DNA of 64,000 bases, taken from Sphingopyxis witflariensis (lineage in GTDB: Bacteria > Pseudomonadota > Alphaproteobacteria > Sphingomonadales > Sphingomonadaceae). Each line of letters begins with the position of its first letter. Within the stretch, counting starts at the first letter, position 1. The stretch lies in the NCBI RefSeq assembly GCF_002205635.1, contig NZ_NISJ01000001.1:682001-746000 (forward strand), written 5' to 3'. The notes under the pieces are model-generated. The model did not search any database, was not told the DNA's origin, and was given only the letters and a program-made list of their open reading frames with translations. The position numbers were made by a program, and so were the translations under genes. Shown in pieces: positions 63,601 through 64,000 of this stretch.

Positions 63601-64000
63601 AAGCCTCCAACTGCTCGACATAATCATTCGCCGCGGTCGCCTGTTCGCCAGCGAGCAACCGCGCCAGCGCGCCCTCGCCGCCGCCGGTCAGACAGATCAG
63701 CCCATCGGTCTTCCCCGCCATATGCGACAGGGTGACATGCGGATCCTGCTCGATCGGCCGATCCAGATGCGCCGCGGACACCAGCGCGCATAGATTATTA
63801 TAACCGTCCTCGTCCTGCGCATAGAGCGCCAGCCAGTCGATCAGCGGCGCGCCGTTCGCCAGCCGCTGTCCGGGCCGCGCGACGCTGAGCAATGTGCCGA
63901 CGATCGGCTGGATGCCCGCCGCCTTGCATGCGTCGCCAAAGGCCATCGCGCCGTAAAGCCCGTTGCGGTCGCAGACCGCGATCGCCGGAAACCCCCTATC
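60608..64000 (-). CDS. dnaE: DNA polymerase III subunit alpha (partial)
   Basis: DnaE is the replicative polymerase. The window holds 1130 residues and lacks the N-terminal few tens. The PHP segment opens with GFPAIAVCDRNGLYGAMAFG. The polymerase active site is in PDFDIDFCETRRGEVI, and ATHAAGVVIGDRPLDQLVPL and the helix-hairpin-helix region follow. The C-terminal OB-fold and tau-binding segment end at VGLSLSTPREFRVR. This layout is that of DnaE1; the error-prone DnaE2 lacks the same C-terminal region. It is the last gene of the window. Confidence 0.95.
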   Translation of the reverse strand, partial: DRGFPAIAVCDRNGLYGAMAFGDACKAAGIQPIVGTLLSVARPGQRLANGAPLIDWLALYAQDEDGYNNLCALVSAAHLDRPIEQDPHVTLSHMAGKTDGLICLTGGGEGALARLLAGEQATAANDYVEQLEALFADRLYIELSRRGDAAEIAAEKALIDLAYARALPIVATNPASFVEPQFHAAHDAMLCIAQSAYVESVDRRVSSPEAWLKPAEAMEDAFSDLPEAMRNTLVVAQRCAFMAPKRAPILPSLAGDREGEAMQLAQDARAGLDARLAHVEDLSDEQRQAYDERLDFEVGVIVQMGFPGYFLIVADFIKWAKNHDIPVGPGRGSGAGSVVAWALTITDLDPLKLGLLFERFLNPERVSMPDFDIDFCETRRGEVIRYVQEKYGRDTVAQIITFGKLKARAVLKDTGRVLQMSYGQVDRLAKLVPNHPTDPWTLDRALNGVAELMAEYKQDDGVRRLFDMAKQLEGLPRHSSTHAAGVVIGDRPLDQLVPLYRDPRSDMPVTQFDMKYVESAGLVKFDFLGLKTLSVLRETRRLLALRGIDVDLDTLAWDDVGVYELLQRGETVGVFQLESEGMRRTLSAVKPTNFGDIIALVALYRPGPMDNIPLFGARKNGREPIAYPHPLLEGILAETYGIFVYQEQVMQAAQILAGYSLGGADLLRRAMGKKVQAEMDAQRETFVKGCGEHNQISPKAANELFDLIDKFAGYGFNKSHAAAYALLSYQTAWLKAHYPHEFFAASMSFDSHQTDKLSIFIDDMRRLGIAVAPPSINESEADFSVGQAGEDLVVRFALGALKGVGEKAMEALVAERNAKGDFKSLDDFANRIDPRQLNRRQIEALAGAGAFDGIEPDRPRAFSGAESLLACANSSARERSTGQGGLFGGDVDVAPVLQLPAAEPWTLAERMTREKDAFGFYFSSHPVEQYEAIVAARGARSYGEICTSVEMTPGTRIPMTMAAMVESARPRVSQRGNRFLNLTLSDRSGQFQSSCFDETAGKTLEMLAVDGGCAILAVELDLLEGEETPRVTVRGAQPLAEIAATALLELRCRVELPGAIDDMVRLLERRDDARGRVFIITGDPVTEEDIVLDLGRGFALGPDAVSRLEMVAGITEVGLSLSTPREFRVR

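Overview
The window is a stretch of high-GC (roughly 64-65 %) chromosome from an alphaproteobacterium, most likely a Sphingomonadales member close to Sphingopyxis. This placement is inferred from gene content and protein style: an ALAS-type hemA, a short-chain fatty acyl regulator (ScfR/PccR) divergent from pccB, a carboxyspermidine-type polyamine route, tandem MAPEG proteins, frequent TTG/GTG starts and several families of palindromic dispersed repeats. It reads as housekeeping chromosome. I see no rRNA, tRNA, CRISPR array, transposase or prophage. Genes are tightly packed and many overlap by 4 bases (ATGA, GTGA, TTGA).

Layout. 1-5.1 kb: propionyl-CoA to methylmalonyl-CoA to succinyl-CoA operon (pccB, two genes of unknown function, mce, start of the mutase) on the minus strand, divergent from its probable regulator, with TTTGCAAA operators between. 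5.1-9.7 kb: LysR regulator, two NAD(P)-dependent reductases, a small helix-hairpin-helix protein and glutathione reductase. 9.8-13.9 kb: pgi, then the lepB-rnc-era operon. 14-19.7 kb: a small membrane protein, a secreted lipase, topA and a von Willebrand A protein. 19.8-26 kb: dprA-plsY, murI, a cysteine-rich exported protein, hemA coupled to a DUF695 protein, a nitroreductase, a frameshifted small membrane protein and a GNAT enzyme. 26.4-36.1 kb: polyamine region with carboxyspermidine dehydrogenase, carboxyspermidine decarboxylase (nspC) and ornithine decarboxylase. Interspersed are a VTT protein, a short-chain dehydrogenase, a Crp-type regulator, a DUF486 protein and a thioredoxin-reductase-like enzyme with a cyclic-nucleotide-binding domain. 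36.2-44.2 kb: PhzF/ArsR pair, orphan LuxR regulator, MFS and EamA transporters, an Lrp regulator, a CoA transferase with a short upstream ORF and two MAPEG proteins. 44.3-64 kb: RNA methyltransferase-nnr, ilvD, an operon-like run etfQO-TPR-ispE-N-formylglutamate amidohydrolase, a degenerate uracil-DNA-glycosylase-like protein with a lytic transglycosylase and moaB, a radical SAM protein, an acyl-CoA ligase and a partial dnaE.

How the genes work together. The ornithine decarboxylase would make putrescine. The dehydrogenase and decarboxylase would then convert putrescine plus aspartate semialdehyde to spermidine (or norspermidine/homospermidine analogues). The ornithine decarboxylase leader can form a stem that hides its likely ribosome binding site and encloses a 19-codon ORF, so it looks like a translational control element. 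Other points of interest are a diverged 51-bp remnant of the epimerase gene inside the propionate operon, a set of housekeeping genes that look leaderless (no Shine-Dalgarno, -35-like TTGA 35-36 bases before ATG), and repeats at many gene ends. I did not find a clearly new multi-gene system. The leader element is the best candidate for something worth testing.
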